Assembly: GCA_003157715.1 (NCBI GenBank)
Contig: PMKK01000181.1
Span: forward strand, 5,684-18,499
DNA from: Actinomycetota bacterium
Lineage (GTDB): Bacteria > Actinomycetota > Thermoleophilia > UBA2241
Direction: 5' to 3'
DNA: 12,816 nt
Numbering within the stretch: position 1 is the first letter of the stretch; the number at the start of each line of letters is the position of its first letter. The notes beneath the pieces were generated by a model, which was given only the letters and a program-made list of their open reading frames with translations, was not told the origin of the DNA and did not search any database. Made by a program: the position numbers and the translations under genes. Positions 11,928 to 12,816 of the stretch are shown one piece after another.

Positions 11928-12816
11928 CAGGGAGTGAGCCGTGCGGCCAGAAACTCGAGAGGATGCTGCGCGGGGCGGGCGGCGAGATCGCCGATCTGCG
12001 ACCGGCACGACGTGCCGGTCGCCAGCACGGCGACCTCGGCGCCCGCCCCGCGCACCGCCGGCAGCAGCACCCGCGAGGCGATCCGCACGCTGAGGTCGTA
12101 GTGCTCCCGGCGGTAGCCGAAGACGCCCGACATGCCACAGCAGCCGGCGTCGAGCACCGTGAGGTCGAGTTCCGGCACGCAGCGCAGGGCGCGCAGGGTG
12201 TCCTCGGCACCGAACACTGCCCGCTCGTGACAGTGGGGATGGACCAGGGCGCTCCCGCCGGCACGAAAGCGCAGCCTGCCGGCCGCGGCGGCATCGGCCA
12301 CGAGCGAGAGCCCGGAGCGCGCCGCGGCCGCCACGACGGCGGCATCGACGTCGCCGGGCAGCAGCCGCTCCCAGTCGTCGCGGACCATCGCCTGGCAGCT
12401 CGGCTCGATGAAGACGATCGGCAGGCCAGCGCGGGCCTGTGGCGCGAGCACCCGGGCGGTCGCCCGGGCGGCGCGGCGCGCCTTGTCGATCATGCCCACC
12501 GACAGCATCGTGCGCCCGCAGCAGCCGGCGCTCACTACTCGGGGCGTGTAGCCCGCCGCTCGCAGAAGAGCCAGCAGGGCCTCGCCGATATGCGGCTCCT
12601 GGTGTTCGATGAAGCAGTCGGCGAACACGATGACGTCGGCGCGGGCGCCGGCGGCGATGTCAATGTGGGAGTCGGCGGCGATGTCGGCGCGGGAGTCGGC
12701 TCGGAGGCCGGCTGGTCCCGCCGCGCCGCGACGCGTCTCCGTGCGGGCAGCCGCGTCCGCCGCGTCCGCCGCGCGGGCCCGCGCGCTGAAGGAGCGCCGC
12801 GCGATCGTCGGCGCGG
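11927..12816 (-). CDS. Fe-S oxidoreductase with two CCG domains (glycolate oxidase/D-lactate dehydrogenase type), C-terminal part
   Basis: The open frame enters from the right edge and ends at TGA 11927-11929, so only about 296 C-terminal codons are present. Two cysteine-rich CCG domains are seen. One has ADCFIEHQEPHIGEAL, SAGCCGRTM and IEPSCQAM; the other has VHPHCHERAVFG, DAGCCGMSGVFGY and ATGTSCRSQIGD. These are the cofactor-binding modules of GlpC, heterodisulfide-reductase-like and fused FAD/Fe-S lactate or glycolate dehydrogenases. The stretch before them starts IARRSFSARAR, recalling the end of a 4Fe-4S helical domain. The connecting linker, normally short, is swollen by 9-bp and 24-bp repeats encoding Ala/Asp-rich sequence. 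A GTG at 12628 could start a shorter protein but has no need of one. The full gene probably lies upstream of and perhaps with the kor operon. Confidence 0.85.
   Translation of the reverse strand, partial: APTIARRSFSARARAADAADAAARTETRRGAAGPAGLRADSRADIAADSHIDIAAGARADVIVFADCFIEHQEPHIGEALLALLRAAGYTPRVVSAGCCGRTMLSVGMIDKARRAARATARVLAPQARAGLPIVFIEPSCQAMVRDDWERLLPGDVDAAVVAAAARSGLSLVADAAAAGRLRFRAGGSALVHPHCHERAVFGAEDTLRALRCVPELDLTVLDAGCCGMSGVFGYRREHYDLSVRIASRVLLPAVRGAGAEVAVLATGTSCRSQIGDLAARPAQHPLEFLAARLTP
12651..12698. repeat. 24-bp tandem repeat, two copies, in the Fe-S oxidoreductase linker
   Basis: Copies at 12651-12674 and 12675-12698 share GCGGCGATGTC at one end and GGGAGTCG at the other, differing at four central bases. 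A more diverged third copy can be traced at about 12628-12650. In frame they encode ADSxxDIA units. A separate 9-bp repeat CCGCGTCCG (12751-12773, two and a half copies) encodes Ala-Ala-Asp units in the same linker. Confidence 0.85.

Overview
The window is very GC-rich. It uses GTG starts freely and packs genes with 1-4 base stop/start overlaps. Several TAGTAT- or TATAAT-type -10 boxes lie right at start codons, suggesting leaderless or very short-leader transcripts. Together with ferredoxin-linked 2-oxoacid metabolism, a Roadblock/LC7 protein and a lone NarL-type response regulator, this points to a deep-branching high-GC bacterium, perhaps an actinomycetote or a similar lineage with an anaerobic or microaerobic lifestyle. 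That placement is inference: there is no rRNA or phylogenetic marker here.

Left block (1-3292, minus strand): an aromatic 2-oxoacid operon iorA - iorB - tandem-ACT protein - paaK, with paaK cut by the left edge. IorA and IorB would convert aryl-pyruvates to aryl-acetyl-CoA with reduction of ferredoxin. PaaK would activate the free arylacetate, and the ACT protein may sense an amino acid. The 5' end of iorA faces a divergent plus-strand gene across a segment of tandem repeats.

Middle block (3553-8276): (a) a membrane protein with a degenerate GGDEF domain, followed by a promoter and a two-gene unit of unknown 105-aa protein plus Roadblock/LC7 protein; (b) a uracil-DNA-glycosylase-fold Fe-S protein, closed by a 34-bp perfect palindrome; (c) a convergent diacylglycerol-kinase-family lipid kinase preceded by a possible 42-aa leader ORF; (d) an 82-aa Arg-rich protein behind a leader with competing hairpins; (e) a convergent REC-LuxR response regulator.

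Right block (8489-12816, minus strand): a 2-oxoglutarate-type ferredoxin oxidoreductase operon in the order korD - korA - korB - korC. It ends in an unannotated 59-aa two-helix membrane protein coupled by ATGA to korC. Upstream of korD are a 19-bp tandem repeat array and the C-terminal part (two CCG domains) of an Fe-S oxidoreductase of the glycolate-oxidase/D-lactate-dehydrogenase type, cut by the right edge.

A recurring theme is short tandem repeats of unrelated units (24, 11, 18, 19, 24 and 9 bp) in intergenic regions, in protein linkers and inside korC. No rRNA, tRNA, CRISPR array, transposase or prophage gene was recognised.
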